A stretch of 64,000 bases of DNA, taken from the NCBI RefSeq assembly GCF_035046485.1, contig NC_085137.1, positions 311,189,164 through 311,253,163 on the forward strand, read 5' to 3'. Positions 46,769-56,215 of this stretch are shown here, piece after piece. This stretch comes from Aedes albopictus (taxonomy: Eukaryota > Arthropoda > Insecta > Diptera > Culicidae). The stretch's first letter is position 1; every line of letters begins with the position of its first letter. The translations under genes were made by a program, and so were the position numbers. The notes under the pieces are model-generated. The model did no database searches. It was not told the DNA's origin and saw only the letters and a program-made list of their open reading frames with translations.

Positions 46769-47662
46769 TACCGTCAAATGGGGTAACTTGCAACACTTTT
46801 CGACTTTGAATTGAAGCAATATCATTGAACATCAAAACATTTGAACCATCCTGTAAAGCATCGTGTACGCTAATTATCCAGAGTAGAATACTATGCAGCA
46901 ATTTATTTATCAAAATATGTTGTTACCTAATCAGGAGGTGCGAAATACATACTTGTTGCAAGTTTCCCCATCTGTGAGGTAACTTGCAACACAGGACATG
47001 ATGTTAAGTTAGCCATCATTAAACAGCACGAACATTCTAGTGCTTAGTCGTATCGTAATTATTTGATGCAATGCATGAAAAATGCATTGTTAAGATGTAC
47101 ACTAACCAATTGACATATAATTTTTCATAAAAGGGTTGATAGTTATTGCAAGTGAGAGTATATCGTTTAACAACAGGTCTCACGTCCATCAAATATAAAT
47201 CAAATATAAAATATATATGGATTTCGTGACATAGTACTCGTAGCAAAATGTCAACAATGATAGCAAATGATAATAATTTCTTGAAAAGGTAGAGTGAGTC
47301 ATCTTTAAGTAGTTTTCAGTTTGAAGTGATGTTTGACAATTTCAGCTAAAATAACATGATTGAAACACATCTATTGAACTTTGTAAATATCGTCGTTAAT
47401 TTGGGTACTCAGCTGAAATAATTTAGTCCATCTAGGTTCAGAATTGATGTTGGTGATTGTTTTAAAGCGCTCATAAACTAAATCAAACTTTTAACAAGAT
47501 GTAACATGAATAAAACTCCATAATATGGTATTTCCTAACAATGTTTGTAAATCACGTTCAAAAAAATGTAAAAAATGAGTTGTCATTTGAAAATGAACTC
47601 GTTACGTAATCATGAAATGATCTGTTTCGGTTATTTCTGTCAAAAATATCGTGAAATGAAGA

Positions 47663-48067
47663 TAAGGTACACCGGGGCAAGTTAAAACTGGTGGGGCAAG
47701 ATGAAACAGCGAGTTAACATGATGTTTTCTATTTTTTTTATCTGTATTAACGAGATTTTTAGCCCTTGGCTAGTTCATCTCGGGACCCACGCTTTACTTC
47801 CCTTCCGAAGGAAGAACTCACATTTTTGCGAGTTTGTCGGGAGTGGGATTCGATCCCAGGTCCTCAGCCTGATAGTCAAGTATTCTAACCATCACACCAG
47901 GTCCGCTGCACATGTTTTCCGTTTCACAGTTTGATCGCCATAACACATAGTTTTTGATTCAAACAATCTTTTAACGAAGGAAAAAAATCTAAATTGTATT
48001 GAAATCTATTTCAAAACTGCATGTTTCATCTTACGCCACCCGTTTCAACTTGCCCCGGTTTACCTTA
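47663..48067. mobile_element. MITE with TAAGGTACACCGGGGCAAGTT termini
   Basis: TAAGGTACACCGGGGCAAGT at 47663 and the complement of TAAGGTAAACCGGGGCAAGT ending at 48067 form TIRs of about 45 bases. These continue through GGGGCAAGATGAAACA and its degenerate counterpart TTTCATCTTACGCC. The middle is occupied by a SINE (47730-47911). Confidence 0.75.
47730..47911 (-). mobile_element. tRNA-derived SINE (GCGGACCTGGTGTGATGGTT type)
   Basis: On the minus strand GCGGACCTGGTGTGATGGTT holds an A box and GGGATCGAATCCC the B box. The body (GTGAGTTCTTCCTTCGG, GATGAACTAGCCAAGGGC) ends in an A-run. An 8-bp direct repeat ATGTTTTC flanks it (47722-47729 and 47912-47919). Its insertion splits the 47663-48067 MITE. 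Confidence 0.8.
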
Positions 48068-48228
48068 AATAATAGAAGGTTTTGTCAAATTTAACTGTTG
48101 CAAGTTACCCCATAGTGACATATAATAATGATTTTTTACACTACTTAGTCGATAATTTTATTCAACTTTTATCGTTTAGGTTAGGTACCCTAACTGCAAC
48201 CAAGGTCACCAGACTTATCGTACTTACC

Positions 48229-48243
48229 ATAGGGGACTGGTAT
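48229..48243. repeat. Target-site duplication of the R1 element, left copy
   Basis: ATAGGGGACTGGTAT, identical over 15 bases to 53775-53789. It lies directly outside the element's poly(A) end, which is a T-run on the plus strand. Confidence 0.95.
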
Positions 48244-48958
48244 TTTTTTTTCCTTCTAAACCATAGGGGGATAAATCTGCTCATCAGACACCCTAACAGG
48301 AAGGTTAGGGTAGTGTGGGGATGAGGCCGTCTTCTACAGTGCCGGTAGAAGCCAGGACTACTCTTTCCTCGACCCACTAAAACACATTCCTATGGTCGCC
48401 AAACCCTACGTCTCTCCGGAACCACCAAGAAGGTATTGCTTCAGAGAGGGGCTAGTGCATATCGCACCCTCAAGGTTAGCTGCCGTAGCCTAGCAGCAAC
48501 GAACATCGATGACTCGCTCTGGAGAGTCCATCACGATAGCATGCTGGCGCTTAGCCAGTTTCCCGAGTGGTCCTCGCCACTCCCTTTGTCCTCGGAAGGC
48601 GGGCAGGGTCAACCCCGCCCGCGCCCTACTGCTGAGCGGACATCAAGAACTGATGCCCACGTGCAACCCGATCTGACCTGCCCGCAAAGGAAGGGTATCA
48701 CTACCCTTCAGGCCCTATCAGATGCACCCGTAGGTTGCAGACAGCAGGATCTCACCTACCCCGACCCTTGCCGGGGACCCCTTTCCAACCGCGGGCTCAG
48801 ATCCAACCCAGTAGACCGACGTCACGACAGCACCGCTACCGGGACTTCCTCTCCGCGGCCACTTAATTGCTGTAAGGGTCGATCTCGACCGCAGGGCACC
48901 GGTATGACCTACGAAGCCGACTTCGAACCCCTGGACCACCTCTTGTACTGCATCTGGA

Positions 48959-51900
48959 CTAGCCATTCTCCGAGTCCACGCGCCACCTCCTTTGTAGCTC
49001 CCAGACGATATGGGTGATAGCCGTTGAAACGGCATTCCAGCTAATCTCATCCCTACACATTCTCTGGACCAAGTTGTCCGGAGTTGTGTCCTCCCCGCAT
49101 GTGGCAAGCATGCGGTCACGCATTGTGCGAAAACGCGGGCACACGAACAAAACGTGTTCCGCCGTTTCCTCTAAACCATTGCACACTGGGCATTCGGGAG
49201 AATCCGCATGCCCGAAACGGTGTAGATACTGTCGGAAGCAATCATGACCTGTAAGGACCTGTGTCAGGTGGAATGAAACTTCCCCATGGCGCCTATTAAT
49301 CCAACTATCTACCCTCGGTATCAACCTATGGATCCACCTTCCTTTGGTGGAACTGTCCCACGCGCGCTGCCATTTGACCATAGAGGCCATCCTGACAGTC
49401 TTGCGTATGCCTCTTGTGCCGCGCATTTCGAAGCACTCCATATCCTCACTGATAAGAATGCTGATGGGCACCATACCAGTAATGACACAGAGAGCGTCGT
49501 GTGACACGGTACGGTACGCGCTTGCAACCCTCAGACACATAAGCCTGTAAGTACTTTCCAGCTTCCGTCGGTAGCATTCAGTACTTAGCGCGGTACCCCA
49601 CGCCGGGCCGCCATACCTAAGTATGGACGTAGCAACACTAGCCAGAAGCTTGCGCTTACTGGCGTACACCGCTGAGCTATTGGACATCATCCGGGACAGT
49701 GCCGCAATAGCTGTGGAGGCTCTTTTACAGGCATAATCGACGTGGCTACCGAAGGTAAGCTTATCGTCGATCATCACGCCCAAGTGCTTGACAGAGCGCT
49801 TCGACAGGATAGTGCACTCTCCTACACTGATCTCCGTCTGCTGCGCCGACTGCATGTTGTTAACAACCGTCACCTCTGTCTTGTGGTGAGCCAGCTCCAG
49901 TTTTCTGGACCGCATCCACGCCTCCACAACCTTGATCGAGTGGTCGGTAGTCAACTTCACCTCCTCGATCGTTTCACCGTAGACTTCGAGCGTAATATCG
50001 TCGGCAAATCCGAATATCACCACTCCCACTGGGTACTCTAACCTCAACACCTCGTCGTACATGACATTCCATAACACCGGACCCAGGATGGAACCTTGCG
50101 GGACTCCTGAGGTTATGTGAAAGCACTTCCGACCCACCTCCGTGTCGTAAACCAGTACGCGATTCTGGAAGTAGCTTCCGAGAATCTTGTACAAGTACTC
50201 CGGTATCCCCAGACGCAAGAGCGCATCGGCAATAGCAGCCCAACTGGCGCTATTGAATGCATTCCTTACATCCAGAGTCACTACCCCGCAGAAGCGAATT
50301 CCCCTCCTCTTAGGCTCGAGTGCTTTCTCGGCGGTTTTTGTAACCGACAAGATAGCGTCTACGGTGGACCTCCCCTTCCGGAAGCCATACTGGTTGCTCG
50401 AGAGACCATTTACGCCCTCAGTGAACTTCAACATTCTATTGAGGATGATCTTTTCGAGCACCTTCCCCGCCGTGTCAATCAAGCATATTGGTCTATATGC
50501 CGACGGGTCTCCGGGTGGTTTCCCCGCCTTTGGCAATAGTACCAGGCTCTGCCTCTTCCAAGCTTCTGGGAAAACTCCCTCGTCCAGGCATTTCTGCATA
50601 GCAGACCTGAACATCTCGGGAGCTTCTGCAATAGCTACCTTTAAGGCCAGGTTCGGAACTCCGTCCGGACCTGGGGCCTTACCTACGCTAAGGGACTTAG
50701 CTATCCCCGCAAGTTCCACATCGGTGACCCTTTCCTCATCGCCAGCCCCAGTCCCCGGCTGTCCTACGAAAGGAGGCCAAGGACTAGGATCATGACGCGG
50801 AAAAAGTCCTCCAATGATCCCCTCCAACATCTCTGGAGATTGCTCTGTAGGAGCCATCACACCTCTCGTCTTGGCCATAACGATCCTGTAGGCATCACCC
50901 CACGGGTTCGTATTGGCACTCTGACAGAGACCCTCAAAGCAGGCCTTCTTGCTTGCTCTTATCTCGGTCTTGAGCGCGGCTTTTGCAGCGGCGAACACCA
51001 CCCGCCGTTCGTTTCGCTCTTCCTCTGATCGTGCTCGCTGCATCCGCCGCCTAGCCCGTAGGCAGGCGCGGCGCAGGTCCGCAATCGCGTCGGTCCACCA
51101 GTAAGCCGGTGGCCTCCCATTTCTAGGGTGGACTCTCCTAGGCATGGTCGCATCACACGCACGTGAGAGCACCGCTACCAGCTCGTCGCCGTCTAAACCG
51201 AGTAAGTTTCGCTCACGGCGGAGCGCTTCCCTAAATACCTCTTCGTCGAAGTATGATGTCTTCCACCTACGAGGGCTTGGCCTTGGCCTAGCCGCCTCTT
51301 CTATCCGCTGTCTGCTGTTGTTGTAGTCGATACTGTAGCGAACCGCCAGGTGGTCGCTGTGAGTGTAGCCATCATCTACTCTCCAGTTCGAACTACTTGT
51401 TAGGCCAGGACTACAAAAGGTCACGTCAATAATTGACTCCGCTCCGTTTCGACTATATGTACTCTTGGTACCGACGTTAGCCAAGTCGACGTCTAAGATG
51501 GCCAGTGTTTCTAGCAGGATCTGACCCCGCTGGTTCGTGAAACGGCTTCCCCATTCCACAGCCCAGGCATTAAAGTCACCCGCTATTACCACCGGCCTTC
51601 GCCCTGTTAGCACGGTCGTTAAGCGGTCCAGCATTTGCGTGAACCGCTCGATCGGCCACCGCGGAGGCGCATAACAGCTACAGAAGAAGACCCCGTTTAC
51701 TTTGGCGACCACGAAGCCCTCATAGGTAGTAGACACCAACTCCTGCACGGGGTATTTACCCGTCGTCCATATCGCCGCCATTTTCCTGGTCCCATCCGAG
51801 GCCCAGTTGCCGTTGCCGGCGGGTACTCGGTATGGGTCCGAAATGATGGCGATATCCGTCTCCCACTCAGAAACCGCCTGACAAAGCAGTTGCTGAGCCG

Positions 51901-51979
51901 CATCACAGTGGTTCAGGTTCAGCTGCGTTACCTGCACTGTGATTTGTTGCTCACTGCGGCTTTCTTTAAGGCCGGGCAC
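48959..51979 (-). CDS. ORF2 protein: endonuclease and reverse transcriptase of the R1-type element
   Basis: 1,006 residues. It nicks target DNA and copies the element RNA at the nick. The endonuclease domain is at residues 14-220, with LNLNHC (20-25), GDFNAWAVEWGS (134-145), IIDVTF (183-188) and SDH (208-210). The ISDPY motif at 46-50 has Asp where many R1-type enzymes have Glu. The reverse transcriptase spans about 430-740: KAPGPDG, AYRPICL (494-500), YGFRKGRSTVDAI (531-543), LDVRNAFN (569-576), SGVPQGSILGP (624-634) and the catalytic FADD (658-661). A C-terminal CX2CX8HX4C knuckle has C930, C933, H942 and C947. No stop or frameshift is present, and the length is normal for the clade. The start overlaps the end of ORF1 by 52 bases in another frame, as is common in this clade. 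Confidence 0.95.
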   Translation of the reverse strand: MPGLKESRSEQQITVQVTQLNLNHCDAAQQLLCQAVSEWETDIAIISDPYRVPAGNGNWASDGTRKMAAIWTTGKYPVQELVSTTYEGFVVAKVNGVFFCSCYAPPRWPIERFTQMLDRLTTVLTGRRPVVIAGDFNAWAVEWGSRFTNQRGQILLETLAILDVDLANVGTKSTYSRNGAESIIDVTFCSPGLTSSSNWRVDDGYTHSDHLAVRYSIDYNNSRQRIEEAARPRPSPRRWKTSYFDEEVFREALRRERNLLGLDGDELVAVLSRACDATMPRRVHPRNGRPPAYWWTDAIADLRRACLRARRRMQRARSEEERNERRVVFAAAKAALKTEIRASKKACFEGLCQSANTNPWGDAYRIVMAKTRGVMAPTEQSPEMLEGIIGGLFPRHDPSPWPPFVGQPGTGAGDEERVTDVELAGIAKSLSVGKAPGPDGVPNLALKVAIAEAPEMFRSAMQKCLDEGVFPEAWKRQSLVLLPKAGKPPGDPSAYRPICLIDTAGKVLEKIILNRMLKFTEGVNGLSSNQYGFRKGRSTVDAILSVTKTAEKALEPKRRGIRFCGVVTLDVRNAFNSASWAAIADALLRLGIPEYLYKILGSYFQNRVLVYDTEVGRKCFHITSGVPQGSILGPVLWNVMYDEVLRLEYPVGVVIFGFADDITLEVYGETIEEVKLTTDHSIKVVEAWMRSRKLELAHHKTEVTVVNNMQSAQQTEISVGECTILSKRSVKHLGVMIDDKLTFGSHVDYACKRASTAIAALSRMMSNSSAVYASKRKLLASVATSILRYGGPAWGTALSTECYRRKLESTYRLMCLRVASAYRTVSHDALCVITGMVPISILISEDMECFEMRGTRGIRKTVRMASMVKWQRAWDSSTKGRWIHRLIPRVDSWINRRHGEVSFHLTQVLTGHDCFRQYLHRFGHADSPECPVCNGLEETAEHVLFVCPRFRTMRDRMLATCGEDTTPDNLVQRMCRDEISWNAVSTAITHIVWELQRRWRVDSENG

Positions 51980-53517
51980 CCTGGACCACCCATCGCATGT
52001 CTGTTTTTCGAGGTTTTCCCGGTACAGATCATGCAGATGGGCGGACTCGTGCAGCTTTGGGCCTTATGACCTTCAGCGCCGCATCGCCTACACAGTTTGC
52101 GCCTGTCGGGGCCTTTGCAGTCCCACGACTTGTGTCCTGGTTCCAGACACCTGAAGCAAACCTCGGGTGGCCCGTGGAATGTCAGGTGACAAACACACCA
52201 GCCCACCTTAATACTCCCTACTTTAACGGACTTTTTAACATCCGCCACAGGTAGCTGAACCAGAGCTATCTGTGTCCCTGCTGGCCCCTTCCGCAGCCTG
52301 ACGGCTGTGGCGGCCACCTGAACATCGCACTGTTGCCGCAGTGCCGTGACGAGCTCTTCCGCTTCGGTGATCTCGTCTAGGTCTTTAACCTTCAGAGTCG
52401 CCTCATGCGTAAGAGCCCTCACCTCCACTCCATCTCCAAGGACCTCTTCTGCCAGCCTCTTGTAGGCGGCGCCCTTGTGATCCTTCTGGCGCTTAAGCTC
52501 CAGGATCATTTCGCCCGTACGAGTACGTCTGATACTGCGTACGTCGGCTCCAAGACCCTCGAGCTTGGCGTCGCACCTCATCGCCTTCAAGACGTCCGAG
52601 TATTTCGACTGTTCGGTCTTGATGACGATAGCGTCACCTTTTTCGCGCCTGGCACCTGCCTTCCTACGCCTTGGCTTGGCGACCTGCACTTCTACCTGCG
52701 GATTCCCCTTCTTCTTCCTCTTCCGCTCTACCTTTGTCCAAGGAGGGTCCTCTCCTTGGATCGCCCTGCTCTGCGGCTGCTGAGGGCCCACCATTGGTCG
52801 CAACCCCTTGTTCCCATCATTCCGGGACGGGCCGGCCTTTTCAGGCCCACCCTTCCCAGCTTTCCGGGAACCCTGGCTGGGGTCCGACTTTCCAGCGTTA
52901 CCACCGGCTTTCGGGGTTATTATACGCCTGGCCTTGCGGGCGCCGCCAGACAGCTCCTCACCTGACGGCTGCCTCGCCCGCTTCTGCGAATGCTTGTCGC
53001 TTTTGTCGCGAGCATTCGCTTCCACTCTCTTCGGACTACCCGCGAAGGAGAAGGCCTCCGTTTGTGTAAACTTAGACGCTTTCTCCTTTGCGGGTTCCGC
53101 CGCTGCTGCAGCCAGCAACGCAACCGCGTGCTCCTGCTTGGCATTGTCGACAGACGCCCTAAGCCGAAGCAAGGCCGTTTTCAGGTCCTTGCTTATATTC
53201 GACTTAGTTGTCGCAAAGTCGATAATTTTGCCGAGCTGCTGCTCAGCTACCTCAAATGCGGGCCGTCCTTTTTCTGCAACTTGGCTGATGGCCCTCAGCA
53301 ACCATGCTCCGTCCATGACCTCCGCCGGCTGGCTTGCCGTGGAGTGGACAGGAGCTCCCACGCTTGAGCTGCGTAAGCAGCTTCCAGCACCTGACTCCTC
53401 GCTTCTCCTTGTCGGAGACCTCATCAACCCGCTTCTTGCGAAGGGGTTGATCGCACCGCTACTTCCACCTAAGTTATTTGATTTAGAATTCTTGCTCATT
53501 GTTCCCACGAGTTGCAC
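51928..53517 (-). CDS. ORF1 gag-like protein of the R1-type element
   Basis: 529 residues. Proteins of this type bind the element RNA and form the particle in which ORF2 acts. The N-terminal half is low in recognisable structure and rich in Ser, Lys, Arg and Pro. It has a basic middle stretch (about 170-300) with runs such as KVERKRKKKGN. Three zinc knuckles close the protein. CX2CX4HX4C occurs at 454-467 (CFRCLEPGHKSWDC) and 476-489 (CRRCGAEGHKAQSC). A longer third, CX2CX8HX6C, ends at Cys514. An alternative start is Met7 (53,499). The frame is open throughout. The 3' end overlaps the ORF2 start. Confidence 0.9.
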   Translation of the reverse strand: MQLVGTMSKNSKSNNLGGSSGAINPFARSGLMRSPTRRSEESGAGSCLRSSSVGAPVHSTASQPAEVMDGAWLLRAISQVAEKGRPAFEVAEQQLGKIIDFATTKSNISKDLKTALLRLRASVDNAKQEHAVALLAAAAAEPAKEKASKFTQTEAFSFAGSPKRVEANARDKSDKHSQKRARQPSGEELSGGARKARRIITPKAGGNAGKSDPSQGSRKAGKGGPEKAGPSRNDGNKGLRPMVGPQQPQSRAIQGEDPPWTKVERKRKKKGNPQVEVQVAKPRRRKAGARREKGDAIVIKTEQSKYSDVLKAMRCDAKLEGLGADVRSIRRTRTGEMILELKRQKDHKGAAYKRLAEEVLGDGVEVRALTHEATLKVKDLDEITEAEELVTALRQQCDVQVAATAVRLRKGPAGTQIALVQLPVADVKKSVKVGSIKVGWCVCHLTFHGPPEVCFRCLEPGHKSWDCKGPDRRKLCRRCGAEGHKAQSCTSPPICMICTGKTSKNRHAMGGPGCPALKKAAVSNKSQCR

Positions 53518-53774
53518 GAGAAATAATGTCCACCACGCCAGAGCTCTGCATTAACGCGGTAAGGGACAGCATACTGTGGGGGGTGCCCAGGTACCCCACA
53601 GGCTCCGTTAAAGATCGAGCATCTTTTTCACCCCCTCGATCACTCATTCCTCGGCACGGGTCGCTTGACACCTTGAATTGGGGTTAGTAGTCCTATTCTT
53701 AGCCGGCAACTACGCGGCTGACTCGCAAGCGGGGGGGTGCGTCAGGCCCCAGGACATCCGTCCCTGCTGCCCAA

Positions 53775-53789
53775 ATAGGGGACTGGTAT
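53775..53789. repeat. Target-site duplication of the R1 element, right copy
   Basis: ATAGGGGACTGGTAT, the partner of 48229-48243, abutting the 5' end of the element. Confidence 0.95.
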
Positions 53790-53886
53790 AGAATGAGCAA
53801 ACCGTTTTAACAGTGTAGCTAAACAATAAATAAAGAAACAAAACTAATTTTTCCACTAAAACGATCTTTGGTATACATAATCTCTA

Positions 53887-54126
53887 CACACCAAATTTTG
53901 TTTACTGGTATTCAGCAAACTTTGCTGATTTTTTTTGTGCTGATTTCATTCAGCAATGCGAATTTACTGAATATCAGCAATTATTTTTCAGCTTGCTGAA
54001 TCATCCAGCAATTTTGACAGTTGATCAGCAACGTTGTGCTAAAATTCAGCAAAAAAAATGCTGAAATTCAGCAATTTATTTTGCTGATTTTTTTTGTGCT
54101 GGAAGCGTTTCAAAAAATTTGGTGTG
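53887..54126. mobile_element. TA-flanked MITE with CACACCAAATTTT termini, interior of CAGCAA motifs (240 bp)
   Basis: TA lies outside both ends (53885-53886 and 54127-54128). The ends CACACCAAATTTTGTTT and the complement of CACACCAAATTTTTTGAAAC are inverted. The interior carries some fifteen CAGCAA / TTGCTG motifs in both orientations, often with ATTCAGCAAT or TGCTGATTTTTTTTGTGCTG. TTTTGACAGTTGATCAGC is near the centre. There is no coding capacity. Confidence 0.85.
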
Positions 54127-54336
54127 TATAATCGAAATAGAAGGGCATACTAGTTTTCATTATTATTGAAAAAACTTCACATTTAGTGTAAGTCATCGTG
54201 TTGCAAGTTACACCGCTGGTCCAAGTAGCCCCGTTTGACGGTACTTTATGATCGAAAATTTGAATGTCCTTTGCCACGATTATCATTGGAATTCGAAATG
54301 GTATCATTTTTGACCACATCCCGTTCTGTGCAAGTT

Positions 54337-54746
54337 TTTTTTATTCTTCAACCACTTAACCTAATTTACAGCTCTATTGTCCACTAGGGCACTGCGTGAG
54401 CGATTCCAATTGGAAGCTGTACATAAACTTTGTACAGCGCCAAAATGTATTCTATTCTAATTGTACTACATCGAACTGGTTGCCGTTGCGCTGCTTTCAC
54501 TTTCTACCCTATCATGGTAGAATGACGAGCACGAGGATGTTGATGTGTGGCTGTTGGTTGTTCCTGTTTCCAGATTGGGGGTCCATTATAGGTTGCCGTT
54601 CGCCGATGTCCAAGTATCCGGGTTCATTTGAGCCATGGGCTCAAGAGGGTCAGTGTCAGCTGCTCTCAGGGGGAAAGAGGAGCTGACGAAAGTGCCGGGG
54701 CTGAGATCGAACCCATGACCATCTGCTTATGAAGCAAGCCACGGGC
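54337..54746 (-). mobile_element. tRNA-derived SINE (GTGGCGCAGTGG family), head truncated
   Basis: The minus-strand body is nearly identical in order to 27090-27516, including CGGCGAACGGCAACCT and CAATTGGAATCGCTCACGCA, and ends in GTTGAAGAATAAAAAAAA. The head keeps the B-box region (GGTTCGATCTCAGCCCC) but has lost about 20 bases between CTTCATAAGCAG and the Pol III A box, so it is probably silent. Confidence 0.8.
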
Positions 54747-55300
54747 TGAGAGAACAATTTTTGGAAATGACCCTTATTCATTAAAATTCTCAAAAAAAAT
54801 CAAATATATTAATAATTTTTTGTTAGAGAAATGGTACATATAAATAATACTGTCAGATAAAATGTTCATGGTTGAAACTAAAAAAAATAGTACATGTAAT
54901 TTTTTAGTAAATTTTGATGAGAAAATGTTCAAAAAATATACTTTTTACTAGCCCTGGCGGAGCCTCCACACGATTTTTTAGAAAATCGAACTTTCTATAA
55001 AAATGCTTCTAATATGTATATCTTTCATTAAAGGGTTGAGCACCTTGACTTTTCGAACATCGATTTTTTTTTGGGACAGTCTATCCTGGAGGTAATAACA
55101 CGAAAAACAAAACGCAATGAATTAGTCAAGCACAATACTTTGATATTTAGTTTATGGAATTAGTTATAGTTAAACCACACTTTTCATACATTTTTGATAG
55201 CACCATTTATCAAAATAAATATAACTCCCAATTTAAATATGAGTAATTAATGGCAATACAGTTTGATCTAAATCAGAAAATATATCTATTAGCCATCCAT
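54747..55300. other. AT-rich spacer with one old repeat phrase
   Basis: GTTGAGCACCTTGACTTTTC, followed by GAACATCGATTTT (55,034-55,066), recurs near 61,397 in a similar form. No gene is present. Confidence 0.4.
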
Positions 55301-55308
55301 AGCAAACA

Positions 55309-55588
55309 AAAGGGCCCATATAGCCGAGGCGGTAAACGCACGGGTATTCAGCATGACCATGCTGAGGGTGACGGGTTAGATTCCCGGTCGGTCCAGGATC
55401 TTTTCGTAAAGGAAATTTCCTTGACTTCCTTGGACATAGAGTATCTTCGTGCCTGCCACACGATATACATGCAAAATGGTCATTGGCAGAGGAAGCTCTC
55501 AGTTAATAACTGTGGAAGTGCTCATAGAACACTAAGCTGAGAAGCAGGCTTTGTCCCAATGAGGACGTTACGTCAAGAAGAGAGAGAG
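55309..55588 (+). mobile_element. Feilai-like tRNA-derived SINE with target duplication
   Basis: GGGCCCATATAGCCGAGGCG carries an A box, and GACGGGTTAGATTCCCGG carries a B box in which the usual TTCGA is TTAGA. The body GGATCTTTTCGTAAAGGAAA, CACTAAGCTGAGAAGCAGGC and the AGAGAGAGAG tail fit the Feilai SINE of Aedes aegypti as I remember it. The 8-bp direct repeat AGCAAACA lies at 55301-55308 and 55589-55596. It sits about 0.6 kb upstream of the arrestin start site. Confidence 0.85.
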
Positions 55589-55596
55589 AGCAAACA

Positions 55597-56110
55597 TTTG
55601 ATTCCGATACAACACGTGAAGGAATGCATAGATTCCGAATACATACTTCAGTTTATCGACTTCATTTGCTATTCTGAGAGTTCACGTTTGTAAGTCACAT
55701 GTTTTCGCAGCAATTTACACAGAAAACCTCATATGTGACAAGCTATTTTGACGGGTGTGGTACATACACTCCGTAGACCACATTCCAACAACATTAGGGG
55801 AAAACGTTTCTGTACGCTTCATCGATGGAATTCCAATCGATGACGTCGCATCCATCATCGGTCAACTTCGCTTTACCTTGCAATGTTAAAATAGGATTAC
55901 AGATGCTTGTGTGTATGTAAACAGCAGACATAATGCATGGACTGCACAGGAACAGGCGACGAACACCTGATGATGGCGACAAATTGGCCACCCCTGTAAC
56001 AGCGTGTCGTGTGTAACACAGGGTACTATTTTTCATAGCCATGAAAATGGGGAAATAAAATCGAAACAATAAAATAAACAAGGAAGAGAGGATGACAGGG
56101 AAAGAACATG
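55597..56110. other. Arrestin upstream region, no other gene
   Basis: About 500 bases between the SINE and the promoter elements. A 153-codon ORF on the opposite strand (55794-56255) runs through the arrestin core promoter and start site, and is judged to be chance. Enhancer content cannot be read directly. Confidence 0.4.
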
Positions 56111-56117
56111 CGTTAGG

Positions 56118-56128
56118 TAATTTGGTTA
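56118..56128 (+). promoter_or_regulatory. RCSI-like photoreceptor element
   Basis: TAATTTGGTTA matches the Pax6/homeodomain-type RCSI (P3) consensus TAATYNRATTA at all but one position. It lies 63 bases upstream of the TATA box, about 100 bases before the start site. Photoreceptor-specific fly genes carry this motif in their proximal promoters. A single near-match is modest evidence. Confidence 0.45.
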
Positions 56129-56190
56129 GAATAACACGCGAACGGTAAGCCCTGAAGGAAGCCTTTTCGGTGCATGGTCCAGGCGAAAGG

Positions 56191-56198
56191 TATAAAAA
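56191..56198 (+). promoter_or_regulatory. TATA box of the arrestin gene
   Basis: TATAAAAA, 28 bases upstream of a CCAGTTG initiator whose A is 56,219. The spacing is the canonical one for insect TATA/initiator core promoters. Confidence 0.75.
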
Positions 56199-56215
56199 CG
56201 ATTCCCATGCCGGAG

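Larger units (their letters stand above)
48244..53774 (-). mobile_element. Full-length R1-clade non-LTR retrotransposon (5,531 bp)
   Basis: The element is bounded by a perfect 15-bp target duplication. On the minus strand it has a 257-base 5' UTR, ORF1 (53517-51928), an overlapping ORF2 (51979-48959), a 715-base 3' UTR, and a short A-run of about 9 at its 3' end (48244-48252). Both ORFs are uninterrupted. Order and content (gag-like zinc-knuckle ORF1, apurinic-type endonuclease, reverse transcriptase, C-terminal CCHC) are those of the R1 clade. It is GC-rich compared with its AT-rich flanks. It sits in unrelated repeat DNA, not in rDNA or a telomeric repeat, so target specificity is not evident. 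Subfamily is not assigned. Confidence 0.92.
46769..54243. mobile_element. G-run-ended inverted-repeat element, split by an R1 retrotransposon and smaller elements
   Basis: The left end is TACCGTCAAATGGGGTAACT, and the right end is the complement of TACCGTCAAACGGGGCTACT. Inside, GTAACTTGCAACAC phrases recur near both ends and near 46,979 and 48,105. Subtracting the R1 element (48244-53774) and its duplicated target leaves about 1.93 kb. That remainder still holds the MITEs 47663-48067 and 53887-54126. No transposase was found. Its terminal plan matches 9183-9979 and 28556-29922. Confidence 0.55.

Noticed and set aside
46769..48228. LTR of the R1 element
   Set aside because: The element ends at a poly(A) run with a target duplication; there are no long terminal repeats, and the flanking similarity belongs to older inverted-repeat elements.
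48436..49017. A 193-codon plus-strand ORF, with others at 50187-50795 and 52808-53554
   Set aside because: They are antisense shadows of the R1 element's UTR and ORFs; the GC-rich element sequence produces open frames on the other strand.
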